The notes beneath the pieces are model-generated. The model was given only the letters and a program-made list of their open reading frames with translations, searched no databases and was not told where the DNA came from. From Erythrocercus mccallii (taxonomy: Eukaryota; Chordata; Aves; Passeriformes; Dicruridae), in assembly GCA_013397435.1 (NCBI GenBank), contig VZRG01001487.1:113831-177830 (forward strand): a stretch of DNA of 64,000 nt. Reading direction: 5' to 3'. Both the position numbers and the translations under genes were made by a program. Of this stretch, positions 26,459 to 38,936 are shown piece after piece; position 1 is the first letter of the stretch, and each line of letters begins with the position of its first letter.

Positions 26459-26845
26459 TTAGGCAAGACTCTGTCTAGCTCCAAGAACAACATTAGCTGC
26501 GGCACCACAGATTAAGGGTTGGCATGAAGGTCCAAGTGTGAATTTGTCATCGTCGGTTGGTGCCTGTTGTTCTGAAGACGAAAGAAGCACGAGTTTGTGT
26601 GACATCAACTTCCGTACGTTGGGATCATTTTTCCTGGCTGTTTCTGCAGTTTCCCTGCACGTGCTCCTGCTCTCCCACTCTCTCTGCTTGCCAGTTACCC
26701 TATTCTCCTCTTGGCTTGCATGTCTTTCTTCCAAGCTTTTTGCAGCAGATGTTAATGGGTCTCGCCAACAGTTTTTGTTTGCCACATGTGTTGCTACCTG
26801 TGTCACAATATGTGAGGTTAATTTTTCTTTTTTTTTCCAGGGCAT
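26459..26845 (-). CDS. Orphan open frame in a CpG-enriched patch (unknown, low confidence)
   Basis: A minus-strand frame starts at ATG near 26,845 (Met-Pro-Trp then a lysine run), runs about 128 codons and ends at TAA. The frame stays open a further 13 codons upstream without another ATG. The product would be basic and hydrophilic (many Lys, Arg, Glu, Ser) with a hydrophobic Ala-Ala-Asn-Val-Val-Leu stretch close to the C-terminus. I see no domain, signal peptide or known family. The patch 26,425-26,780 has about a dozen CpG sites against a CpG-poor background, and two plus-strand frames (112 and 157 codons) overlap it. So either the patch is locally stop-poor by composition, or it is an old exon, retrocopy or promoter. 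It could be the terminal exon of a spliced gene, with an acceptor at GTGACACAG|GT near 26,810. Confidence 0.2.
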   Translation of the reverse strand: MPWKKKEKLTSHIVTQVATHVANKNCWRDPLTSAAKSLEERHASQEENRVTGKQREWESRSTCRETAETARKNDPNVRKLMSHKLVLLSSSEQQAPTDDDKFTLGPSCQPLICGAAANVVLGARQSLA

Positions 26846-28616
26846 CTTTTTACTTCTGCCTGAGTTGGTCTCTTGATCTTTCACACATTAAAAGTTTCCT
26901 ACACGTTCTTTCTTTTGTGATCTTGGTGTCCTCCATGGAAAGGACATGTCCAGTCCAGCAGAAATACACTTTTATAAGATTGCTTCAACACTGTTTGTGC
27001 AACCGCTTTGCAGAACTTTGTTATTCATGATTTTATCTTGCCACTTGATATGCATAATAGCTTGAAGGTGCCGTTGATTAAATTTTTCCAATGCTTTGAT
27101 GTACCAGTACTAGCATTTCCATTTTTCTCAGCTCTAGAGTGAGGTAAAATTTAGAACACTACAGAAAAGCCAGGGTTTGGTCCTATGTCTAATAATGTAC
27201 TATTTCTAGGTTTATTGGATGTAATTCTCCATCTCAATATACAAAGACTAATTGATGTATAAAAGCCAAATATTTTGAAACTCACATGAGGGAGAGACAT
27301 TAGAAGCAGGGTTTAAAATTGTCGTGTGTATTCCTTGCCCTTTAAGAAATCAGGCAACAGTTTTAATAGCTTAAATTTTATAAAAGTACAAATCTCAGCT
27401 GCAGACTGATGTGAAGCTGGGCAGTCTGAATGTTTGATGGACCCTACACCCTTCAGTAAGTATTAATCCTAACCTTCCAGACATAAAATATGTGGAAAAG
27501 TAATACCTAAGTACAGTGATAAAAAGAGACAGATAACATTGCTGAGACAGCAGGGTGACCTCATACTTTATGAAATACATCCCTTCATTCCTTCTTGGTT
27601 GCTTTCTTTTTAATGCTTTTCTTCAGCATCCTATGTGAGTTCAGATCTCTGAGCAGATGAAATTTTATTTTTAAACAAGAAGCTTCTTTCTGCTTATGTC
27701 ACTTTTCAAATCAATTTTGATTAAAAAGTGTACTCTAGCAGTATATTTTAATAGGATGAGGAACAATTCAAGAATTTAGGATCCACAACAGCATCTTTGT
27801 GTTTAGATTTGGGCAAAGTGTACAGCTGAATGACATGTTTGCTGTGCCCTTAATAAATAAATTGCTTGCTGGCTGTGCTGCTTGCAAACAGACAGCCTTT
27901 GGGCAATGCCCAATTGTCCTTTGTAATATTTGAAAGGCAGGTTCAGTTGAGCTGGAGAAAAGGGCCCAAATCTCCATTTTAAAATACTGACATGTTATTT
28001 TCGTTTACTGAAAAATAATACTCTAAGGCTCTTGACTTGGAATTCTTCTGTGAATTTTTAACACGCAAATCAGTTCATAAACCTTACGATACATATAATT
28101 TACAAACAAAAGCTAGACATTTAATGGGATTTCTGCAGGCACATTATAATTATACCTGAACAATAGTCAACAGGGAAGGGAGTGATGGTAGCACCATTAG
28201 GAGAAGAGAAGCATGACTGCTACCTCTGCAAGACTTAACTTGATGGGAACTCAGCTATTCCCATGGCAATTCAAAACACTGAAATTATGCTGATTTAGTA
28301 CTTGGTGTGCATTTAGGACACATTTTGATTTTTTTTTTAGATCTTACTTGAAAAGTGTCGCATTGATATAAGTGGGCCTCATCACACACAATAAAATTCC
28401 ACCCATACAAAAGAAATTAATATGTACAATACCTTTGGTTCACTCTCCAGCACATGTACATGTTGGAAAAAATACAGTAAATTATTGTACCATTGACTGT
28501 ATTTGAATCTCTTCTAAGCTATAAAGTATACTTTAGTCTGACCTTTAGTACTGAGAGTCTTGCATTAATTTTGCAAATTACAGTGTTTCTCTGGTTCATT
28601 CCTGTGACTTTAATAG

Positions 28617-28632
28617 CCCCATCTGCTGGCTG
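28617..28632 (-). promoter_or_regulatory. CTCF-like motif
   Basis: Read on the minus strand, CAGCCAGCAGATGGGG differs at one core position from the CTCF core CCASYAGRKGGCR. A single motif without conservation or occupancy data is weak evidence. Confidence 0.25.
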
Positions 28633-31600
28633 AGCACCAGGTACGAGAATGAGCATGTACCTTTGAAAGCCTCGTGTTGTAACAGGGCTTCCATAAACTT
28701 GCTACTGAAGTGTTCTGGTTTTTTCCTAAGTGAGACAAAAGGAAAGAAAATTGGAAAACTACGTTATATGGATGCATATTATCTCACAATGCTGTGGAGT
28801 TTATTTTGTGTTTGCAAAGTTACTGGTTTTTGCCAGTGTCAGTCTGCTTTGCTAATGATAAAGATGCACTTTTGTTGTTGTAGAAACTTAATTTCCTAAA
28901 ATGATTTACAGTTTCCTAAAATGAAAAGCTGTGAAACTGTATGAATTGGAAGAAAATATAAGATTAAATGTAAATGGCAATGCTCACTGAGAATGAAATT
29001 TAGCAAAGATTTGCCTTCAGATGCAGTACATCAGTAGCACTGAGACTGTGTTGTGTTCAGGAGTTTGTCTCATTGCTACTCTTCCCTAGGCATCCATTTG
29101 TGTACAACGTAGGATACAGGGCAGGAGAGACTTTTGATGTGGCTCAATAGGCTCATTTTAATGTTCTAGTGTTCTTTTAATGGAAATAGATGTGACAGAC
29201 CTCCCAGAAATAATGAGGTAGGCTTGATTCATCCCCTCATTCTTTAAATGGAACTACTCTGCACTGCTTTTTGAGGGAAATCTTTTGATGTTACATGTAC
29301 AGCCATGGTACTACTTGTTCTACATGGATATAAAGGAAAGTAGCTTATAAGATAGCTAAAGAATATGAGCACGTTTCTTGTTCATCACTGAAACAACACA
29401 AATTTGATGTTCCATCTGCAGATTGTCCAAAAAAGTACTGTTTCTATAACCTGTGATTTATCTATTAATACAGCAAAATCACTTTAATAGATTTCAATGA
29501 TATTTAAAAATATTTTACATATGAAAAATATATTCTCTACAAAACTTATCAAATGACCTGGGAAAGGAAAATCCTGAAAAAACAGTGTTGGGGGAAGGTG
29601 TATGTTGGAGGAATATACCAGACTTCTGATTGTGGTCACTATTAAGGAACAAAAACTTGAGGAGGAAGGGAAAAGTACTAATGAACTTACAGTGAATAGG
29701 AACCTAAACTGTGTTATAATTTTGATGCTGTCCATTGCAGTAAAGATCACCTTAATTCTTTTACAATGTTCGGTAAAGAAAACTATGCTGAATAAGAGCA
29801 ATTTGTCTTTTTCCAAAGTTTAATCTAGTGACTGAAGCAGAGAGAATGACTTAATAGAGTTTAAAAATACACAAACAGAAAAATAAGTTACTACAGCCAT
29901 CCTATTAATCAGTAGATTCTGGTCTGATAGATACTTGAGGTTTTTTAGGGCAGTGAAATGTACAAGACAAGTCAGTCACTTATGATATGGTGGTCTCACC
30001 AATGTAGCAATCCTTATTTTCTTATGATGTGAAGACATTCAGTAAGTCCTTACAAGGAAATCACAGTGAATCTATTACTGTCTTAGTAAATTAATGTTTA
30101 CAAATCCCTGTGAACTCAGATTGGTAAGTAGAAGTTATCTTTGCTTATAGCCTGGTCTAAAATACAAAGGGATTGAGTATCAAAAATAAGTAAAATATTT
30201 ATTTCATAAAGATTAAGTACAGGATTGTGTTCATGCTCTTTTAAAAGCTTGTTCAAAACTCAGCTGCTGAAATTTTCAAAATATTTAAATGTTTCAGGTG
30301 AGTTTTACTGAAAGTCAAAAGAGCTCATGGTCCCCATTCACATAATTGCTTGGGAAAATATCAGCTCCTATCCTAGTTCTATAATAAATAGCACATGGCT
30401 TAGGAGACCAAAGGAGAGCTTCCTGCTGAAGATCATGCACAAATACTAGCATACCATGGAAAATTTTCTGGTGGCGTCAGTGCAGAGGATACAACACAGG
30501 ATGCCTTTAAGTGCATTAAAAGAACGCAGATGATTTTAAAAGGAAACCTGGGAAATACATTGATCATAAGTTCAAGATCAGCATTTTCCAGTTAGTAGGA
30601 GTGTTCCTGTAATATCTTTCTACTTGTGCACTTTTGCCTTCCAAATGCATTTAACACAGTGATCCAAGGAATTCCACCCTGCTGCAGCTTTCCCAGCCTC
30701 TGTGCTGCTCCTCTCCTGCAGAGGTGTTCTTTAATGAGCACATGTTTCTTGGTCACAGGTAGTCCACGTTATGCCTGACTGCATTTCTTTACAGGCTTTA
30801 AAATCCTAAGCCTGAAGGCACAAGTGCCATATGTACACTGGATGGAAGCCTGATCCTTCAGTGGACAGCTCAAGTGATTATGAATTACTCACTTGTGAAA
30901 TCCTGCAGTGATATAAACAAAAGGACTGGTGAATTATTTAAAAAACTGATTTCTGTTTTAGAAACAATTTAGTTCATTTAAATAATAAAGTTTTAAAGTT
31001 AGCTGAAAGATTTCTAAACCATTATCCTGTATACCTTGAAAAAATATAAAAGAGCTTACCTTTTAAATACCACATAAAGACATGTAGAGAGGTAACCATC
31101 AAAGAAAGTGTTACAAACAGCAGACCCTAAACTTTGTTTTGGTAGAATTGGCAGCTAACGCTGACCATTTCTGCTCAGCAAATATCTGGATTTGTCTTTT
31201 CCTAAGACCAGCTAATCCGTGCTCTCTTCTTCAGGAACTGCACTCACATCTTTTTGTATTCACTTGAAAAACAGGTGGCTCAGATCAGCCAAACCTTAAT
31301 CCTAGCAGACCTTGAACTTACTGGAACACTATTGCTCTTCCAGTGGGCTTAGAAGTTTTCATTTTTTTCCCTGCCATTACTATGATTAATAATGATCTTG
31401 ACGCACAGACACAGATGCACTTATATATACACTAATAAACACAAATAGGAAACATAATACATTAAGATATTTAAACCAGAAATCAGTAAGGAACGCTGAC
31501 CAGCAGCGGTTTTTTTTAATGTGATAAGCAAAATATCATATTTTTACTAAACAGAGTTAGTATTTTAGATAGTCTTACAAGTAAGAGACAAATGCTCTTC

Positions 31601-34600
31601 ATTATCCATTGATTAAAGGAAAGGTGGTTTTCTATTCTACCCTAATTTACTGAACAGCTGGCCAAATCTCCAAAACTTAGAAAAGATTATTACCAAATGT
31701 GTTGAAATGTATTGTGCTTTGCCTGTCCTAAATCTGAATGTTGTACAATTTGATGATCAGAGATAACCAATTTGTACTATGAGTAGTACAGAGCCCATGA
31801 CAGCACACCTCTTGTGATTGTCTGTACTTAGCAACTGTTTCTAAAATCCTAAACTGTCCACTATGAGCTCGGAGTACTGAGACCACTTACAGACACTTTT
31901 CCAAGTTATGACTCATTATGCTAAGCCTTCTTTTCATGAAACTCTGCTTAACTGTGCATGTGCTGATTGTTTTCTTTGTCATCTGACTTTCAGACTGGTT
32001 ACTGATCTCCTTTGATATACTGTACATGACATTCTAACAAAACCAAGTCTTTAATCAAAATGATGAGAATTCAAATGTGTGCCACTGTCAGACAGCAGGG
32101 TAAGGCTAACATGCAGCAGATGTGTACTTGCAGGTCAGATGGAATGAATGGATTTAAGACGTACAGTTGGTACAATCTTTAGTTTAACCCTAGATCTGAT
32201 TTTAAAATCCAGGCAAAACATTTTCACAATGAGCTATGTTGGTTTGAACTGCCAGCTGGCAAAAGACTGGCACAAATATTTTATACATGGCATAGTCCTG
32301 ACAAGCCCTGATTGTCACAATCTAGAAAGCAACAGGAATTCATTGCAGAGAAAGAGATCGATCGCTCTTGATGACAAAAAAACCACTTTATGACAAAAAT
32401 CAGTTGCATTAGTAGTTCTGTGTCAATATTTTCTCTTTCATGCTGCTAATCTACAAGGCCAAGACATAGAAAAGCAAAAGGCCTTTTTTCTAACAGACTT
32501 CATTAATGCAAACCCAAAACACTGAGATTGCATAAGTGAAATCTGCAGCTGTGTATCAAAAATAACACTCAAGGATCTGGAAGCACAAAGAGCAACTATG
32601 TCAGAATATGATCTGCTTTAATATAGTTTAGAAAAGAGCCTGCAAATTTAAACATTTATTTGTGTGAGCTGAACTTTTCTCAAGAAAACAATATGTAAGC
32701 TGTGGGTGGGATAGACTGATCTATTTTCCTCCTACACATACACAGAAGTTTTAAAACCATGCCAGCCTTACTGAGCTCAGTGGGAGTGGTGCTCCATACT
32801 TTGAGGAGATGCTTTTGCTGCAAACCAGTTCTGAAGTGACTGATGCCACTAGTGTTTAAGCTACAACATGATTAGTTTTCTTAAGTTCATTACAGGCATT
32901 GAATTTACAGTAGTTAAAACTGTTGAGGGCACTGCTATTTATTAGGGAAACTGTTACCAGATAGTATTTTTAGTATAGGGAAGTACAGTAGATATAACTT
33001 AATGGACTATAAAAAAGAAGCAGGTAGGTTATGCTTTTTGTTCTGCTCTGGGAAAAATAGATTTTTGTGCATGGTAGTGATATTTGTTTAATGTTGATTT
33101 TGACCTGTCCCCCATTGCTATTGGTACATGCCAAGATTTTGTGGATTCAAGCTGTGCACTGGTTAACTGTAAATTCACTGAAAGATCCATGCAAAATGCT
33201 GATGGCAATAGTAATGCTCAACTGAATAAGCAGCTAAGCACTTCTTAACAAGTTATCTTGTTGATGAACCCAGTAGAAATACTGAGATGGATAAATTAAT
33301 CAGGGGATAATTCCTGCTCAAGAGCTCTGAGCAGAATGTGCTGTTCCAGGGGTACAAAGGAACAGAGGCTTCCTAGGCATCTCCAGATGTCAATTCGTCT
33401 TGTCTAAGAATTTTTCCTATAACAGCATTTCCAGCAGTGTCACTGGTGTGCATGGCTGTTGATCTCCAGCTGGAGCATCAGTCCTCTGATGGTTATAGGT
33501 AGAGGGATTGAATTCACAGCAACCCTAACGGTACTCTAATACATACCAGACAATGAAATGGCTTTTGTCAGCCACGAGTTTGGGGAAATGTTACCATTTG
33601 TAGACTAATCTTTCATTGAGAATAGTTTTTATTCTGAAAACAGAGGTGAATGAGTCCACTGAGGTTAGTGAATTCATGAACATGAGTCAGAGATGTAGAT
33701 CAAAACTCCTGCCTTTATTCTCTTGCCGTATGCTGAAGTATTTGTACAGTCATTGCTTTCCTTTTACATGGAGAAAATAGCATGATGATAACTTTTTTTA
33801 AGTCATCGTAAGAAAAGTATCCCTGTTGTTTAGTCATGTAGTATAATGGGTCTGGTCTACCAAAGCATGAGGTGTATCAAAATGTTTTTCAAGAGCAATC
33901 AGAGACTACAGTACCCAGTTTTGTATTTGGGTGCCCCACTCAAAATCAGTAGAACTATTTTCAGAAGAAATCCCATGCATGACAATTTCCTTTATGATGG
34001 CTCTGCTCCTCATATTGCAGTTCATCTGCATCCTGGGGTCTTTGGGCAAAGAAAAGAATGCAGTTCTACATTTTCCCTTATTCTATTGAGAAGAGTTTTA
34101 TTGAAGCTTTGGATGAGAAAGGGAACAACTGAAAATGTAACTTCACCTTTGTGATCTTATCATGTTTACCTCAGTTCTGTTCAGCACACTGAAAACTAAC
34201 AACTAGAGGTCATGATGAGAATATCCACAGTTGTCAGAGAGTAAAGAATAATCGGCAAATGCACAGTGCTTTAATAGTGGGGGGGGAATTTATTTTTCTC
34301 TTTGTGACCTCTGTATGTAGGTTATACAATTAATACCTTCATAAGTTAATATAGTTACATATTGCTGAAGAGCTAAGTGTTTACATCTACATTATCATGG
34401 AGCATTATGGCTCTATGATCATCAGGTAGACTCTGATTCTCTTAAAATACCCAGATAGGTGATGTACTGTAGCTTCAAGCATCTGTTTAACCTAGAAGGT
34501 AACTTATGCCACCTGTGTATATGACGTCCAACACACTGAATGCCAGAGGAAAATCTCTATTTTGCAGTTGCAAAATGTTCTAAACCCCAGTCCTGTTCTT

Positions 34601-35715
34601 GGTGACATCTTTGCAATGGTACAGCTTTTAGCAGGGTTGACATAGCATAGTCAGGGCAGGATTTGCTTTCAAAGTGCACCATGGAAAATCTCTGATTTAG
34701 GCTGTAAATGTTTTGTGGAGAATATTGTCTTAGCTGTCACTCGTGGCATCTTTGGTTTCTGCAGCTGGGTATAGATGCACTGACTTCTGACTGAGCATCT
34801 AACAGATCTGATTCTCAAATACACATTCTTGTCTTAAAAATCTGAAAGGAAGAGTTGCACATTATTGATAACCACCAACTACACACCTTCCTGGTGATGA
34901 AGAATGTTGTCATGAGTCAACACCTACACATTTGTCTTTCAATCTTATGTCTCTGTAAGGCTCCACAATAGTAATATCAACTGCTTCCTCTTATGTACCT
35001 TATGATTCTTCTATCCAGGACCTCAAATATTCCACCTGTGCTTTCTTGTCCTCTCTTGCTGTCCATACACAGTATCCTGAGGTCTCATTGCTGTACCTAA
35101 TTACTAGTTGGGCAAGAAGCAGCATGTCCCGTGACTGCTTATGTGTTGACTGTCCAGCTGGTGAGCCAGACAAAACAGAACTTTTAAGTTCACGTTGCAG
35201 TTTTTCTCTTAATGAGGCCAGTCATCTACCTAGTCATCAGTTTTCATGTAGCTGGGTAGAACTTAGTATCTTGGAGATCGCTGCTCTTCTATCAAATTTA
35301 TTTGAGATTGGCCAATAGATTCAAAAGTTAGTGGGAAAGACAGAAAACACAGTTGCATAAGCTTGGGATGATCAGGTTAGGAACAAAGTAATGCTTTCTG
35401 AGTGCCAGACTAGACTAGTGCACTGTTTAGGTGTGTACTCAGTAGACTGAAGGAGACAAACAGATTTGGAGATCAGATAGTTTCCTAAACACTGTAAATA
35501 ATGCTATCCCAGGAATGGGTCAAGGAGACTTGCTTGTGTCAGCAAATTCACATTGCCTCTCCTTCCACATTCTGCATCATGAAATAACTTTGAATCTAGA
35601 ACGGTCTTTAAGGCTAATTACACAAGCACTCGGGAAAATTTTGACATTATGGAGATATGCAGTGGAATCCTTGTAGGCAGATCACAAACTTGTAGGTGCT
35701 TATATTGAACTTCAT

Positions 35716-35741
35716 TGAAATCTCAAGAAATAGAGATTTCA
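35716..35741. repeat. Short inverted repeat (9-bp arms, 8-nt loop)
   Basis: TGAAATCTC and GAGATTTCA pair perfectly around an AAGAAATA loop. The stem is too short for a microRNA precursor and no T-run or transcription signal adjoins it. Confidence 0.6.
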
Positions 35742-38700
35742 TGCATCTATTACTTCAGCTTAGTTTATGTAGAGGCAAAATCATTCAAATGTGTGAAATT
35801 TAGACTCAGAGTTCACAAACTGTCCTATGAAGAAGAAATACAATGAAATCTTTGAATAAGCCAAGTAATCACACTACTATAATTATGTTATCTAGTATTA
35901 TAATAACCCAAATAATCACACTAGGTTCAGGATGGTGTGCAACTGCTGCTGGATTCCTGCAGGACCAAACTCACTGGGCCATTAATTTTCATTTGCATCT
36001 CTTCCTCAAAGCATGCTTGATGCTACATTAACTGGCAGCTCAGGGGTTCACAGTGTGCTGGGAAGTCCAGGGGGTGCAGCTCTGGTGAAAAGGTTCGTGT
36101 AGTCCCTTCCTTGCAGTTCTAGTGTAGATGTTGAGCAACAGAGAGTGTGCAAAAGCAGGAGCAGATGAACTTCTCAGTATAATTTTCTTTAACTCACAGC
36201 TTCCAAAATTCTGTGGTTAGGTAAGAATCTCCGCTTTCATTTAAAAATTAAATCTCAGAAGCCATAAAGTAAATCAAAAGAAAAACAAACAGATATTAAT
36301 CTTGTGATGTTTGATCCAATTTTGTGTTTTGGGAACTGTCTTCTGGTTTTTGAACACCTGGATTTGGCAAGTCTGCTATCATGCCTGGAACAACACACAT
36401 AAAGAGTTTTCTTACTATCACTATTCCCCTCCCACTCCCTTTCTGGCAAATGAACTCATTTGGACACAATATTTCAGCACGGTTTTTGCATTGAAGGTGG
36501 CTAATAGCCTTCAACAGAAGGAATATATCTAAAAGCCCAAATAAATAGCTGAATAATGTGCTCTTCACAAACCAAATTATTCAAGTCTATAGTAAACCAA
36601 AATATTAAAAATTAATTTCTCTACTTACATACCAACCCTGAGTTTAGGATTTAGTATTTCAAAAAATACAAGGGTGACATAACTGCTCTGCTAGGGGCTA
36701 TGAGTTCTCCTACTTTAATGAGTATCTTGTCAACTTTAGGACATTTACATTAGGAATATTTTATATGGTTGTACAGATAATGTAAGAAAGAACTTAAGAG
36801 TTCATGATTCTGTACTATTTATCATCTTAAGGAAAGTAAAAAGCTGAGTGTATACATTTATTTAAATTAGTTAGGCTTTAAAAACCTCAAATTCCTAGAT
36901 CTGTTAGAACTAAAATGTGTTCTGGCAATTAGCAGTTTAACTGAATTGAGGCATGCATTTGCAATTTCTTTGCTGGATCACTATCACTTTAAAGGCATCC
37001 TGCAGATTTGAGTCCTTTCTGTCTAAGTATCCTGAGACTTTACAACAGTTACTTACAGTCCCAAAATACAAAATCAAAATATTGCAGAAAAACCTGAGAT
37101 GGGGGAAAAGAATTTAAATTCCCATTTTTTAATAATGAGATCCTATTTTGATGTTTGTGAATGCACTCCATTTTCTTAGGATTTAAGGAAAAGAAATGTC
37201 TTTAAACTTTACAGTTTGGTATGACTTAATGAAGACTTTGAAATGCATTTTCTTCTGTTAAAATGCACTTGAGGAGCCTCTGTGAACCTTTTCATTTACT
37301 GTGCACACCAGAGTGAATCACTCAGAAAAGTTAGGGGCTATCAAGTAAAAAAGTATTTAGGGATTCCTCTAAATGTCTGTTATTCACTCAACAGAGTAGA
37401 GATGCTTCTCTATCATACTAATTCCTAGTTGATAGTTTTTTAGTTGTTTTGTGTAAGAAGGTATCTGTATGCTGGGAATGCATTATCAGATTGTGAGTGG
37501 AAGAATTTCACTCTCTGGATGGTGTTTAATGTGGTCATATACCCCACGTGCATTGTACTGAAATATCTAGTTTAGTTTTCTGATTTTTTTTTTTTTTTAA
37601 ACTTAAAGACCTGGATGCAGTGGTCAGAGGGACTGGACAGCTCAGAATGTTAGTAATGAGATATGGAGCCCTTTTCTTCTAGGTCACTGGCATGAATTTG
37701 ACCCTGGTTAGTAATAACCGAGAGTCATTATCAGCTGGTGGCTGTTCGGTGGCCTATGACACAGAAGCTGGTGGTTTCACTGTGTGTAATGACCCATGCC
37801 TGCATACACATACACACAGTCTGCAGTTAAAACATGTACAAATAGCTGGGGAAATACCAAATATCTCATGACTGAACTTCAAAACTCAGGCTGAAAGGTT
37901 GTCTGTGGTGGCAATTAAGAATGACAGGCTTTATACCGTGTCAGCCACAGAGAACAAGGTGCTCACCAGCATTCACACAGGTCATTTGCTCCTGCTTGGA
38001 CAGTGGAACTCACACATTTAAAGCAGAATAACACAAAATAATGGATAAGTACTAAATTAATTATGTACGAGAAAAAGTGACAAAGCAAAGTTCTTGTAGG
38101 TCTTGAGCAAAATGAGAGAAGCAGAAAATAAAGGGAAAAGCAACCTAGGGAAAAAAAAGAGTAATGGAAAAGGGAAGATACGGAATGGTAAAATTGCGAA
38201 TGTAGAGAAATGACAGCAAATACACTGATGCTTCCCAAAACACCTGACTCCTCTTCTTGCCTCCTTTACAGAGTTAATCTACTTCCTGTGAAAAAATGGC
38301 TTGTTATATAAGATTAAAAATACAGCAGAGTATTTAGGCACATTCTTCACTTCTAGCATGTGCTGCTTGTTTCAGCAGGGTGTCTGTTGTTCCTTACAGT
38401 AGGTATTTGCTTATCTACCTTACCGAAGTGAAGTTTTATAATTAAGCTGTGTAGATTCAGCTAAAGGGTTTGGTTATGATGATGGATATGGTTTTACTAC
38501 ATCAGCAGCAAACAGCATGATGACCAGGAAATTAGCAAGGAGTAACAAAGAAATAAAAACTCCACTGATGTGACAGGAACTTTAGAGAGGGTTGGGAGGG
38601 CTTTTGTAGCAAATGCATGCTGGGTCAGGATTTTCCACAAACTCGTTCATCCATCTCTACAGTTACTGTTAAATATCTGTGACACATGTGTGTTGATTCA

Positions 38701-38863
38701 ATGGTGAAAGGCTTAAAGATCAGGCTGGGTTGACATTTCTTCTTGTAAGGCTCAATATCATGAAAACATTTGAAGTGTAAAGAGCTGTAGAACTGGCTAG
38801 TTTCACATGTCATACTGATGCTGTGTGGCTTTGTAAAAGAACTGATACACTTTGACGCTCTAG

Positions 38864-38936
38864 GCCTGAAGCAAATACAAAGCATAGGACTTCTGAGCAT
38901 GGCAAGAGACCGTGAAGCAGCAGCACAGAGCACCAG
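38864..38936 (+). other. Exon-like segment with open frame (possible coding start)
   Basis: The segment lies between an acceptor-like CTCTAG (ending at 38,863) and a strong donor CAG|GTAAGA (GT at 38,937). One frame is open throughout. It contains an ATG at 38,899 in a good context (G at +4), followed by Ala-Arg-Asp-Arg-Glu-Ala-Ala-Ala-Gln-Ser-Thr up to the donor. The composition is protein-like but the piece is short. I could not find a partner exon. It may be a chance match. Confidence 0.15.

Larger units (their letters stand above)
26890..38860. other. Long AT-rich gene desert
   Basis: About 12 kb with no supported gene. Small items inside include a CTCF-like word (28,617-28,632, listed separately) and a short inverted repeat with 9-bp arms and an 8-nt loop (35,716-35,741). 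Runs of T occur near 28,330 and 37,585. The frame at 33,846-34,154 (102 codons) has no recognisable domain. Confidence 0.6.

Noticed and set aside
29484..29823. Overlapping 110-codon minus and 73-codon plus frames
   Set aside because: The minus frame is Phe/Ile/Ser-rich as expected of T-rich sequence, with no motif or splice support.
35717..35740. Hairpin as a microRNA precursor
   Set aside because: The stem is only 9 bp. MicroRNA precursors need roughly 25 to 30 paired bases.
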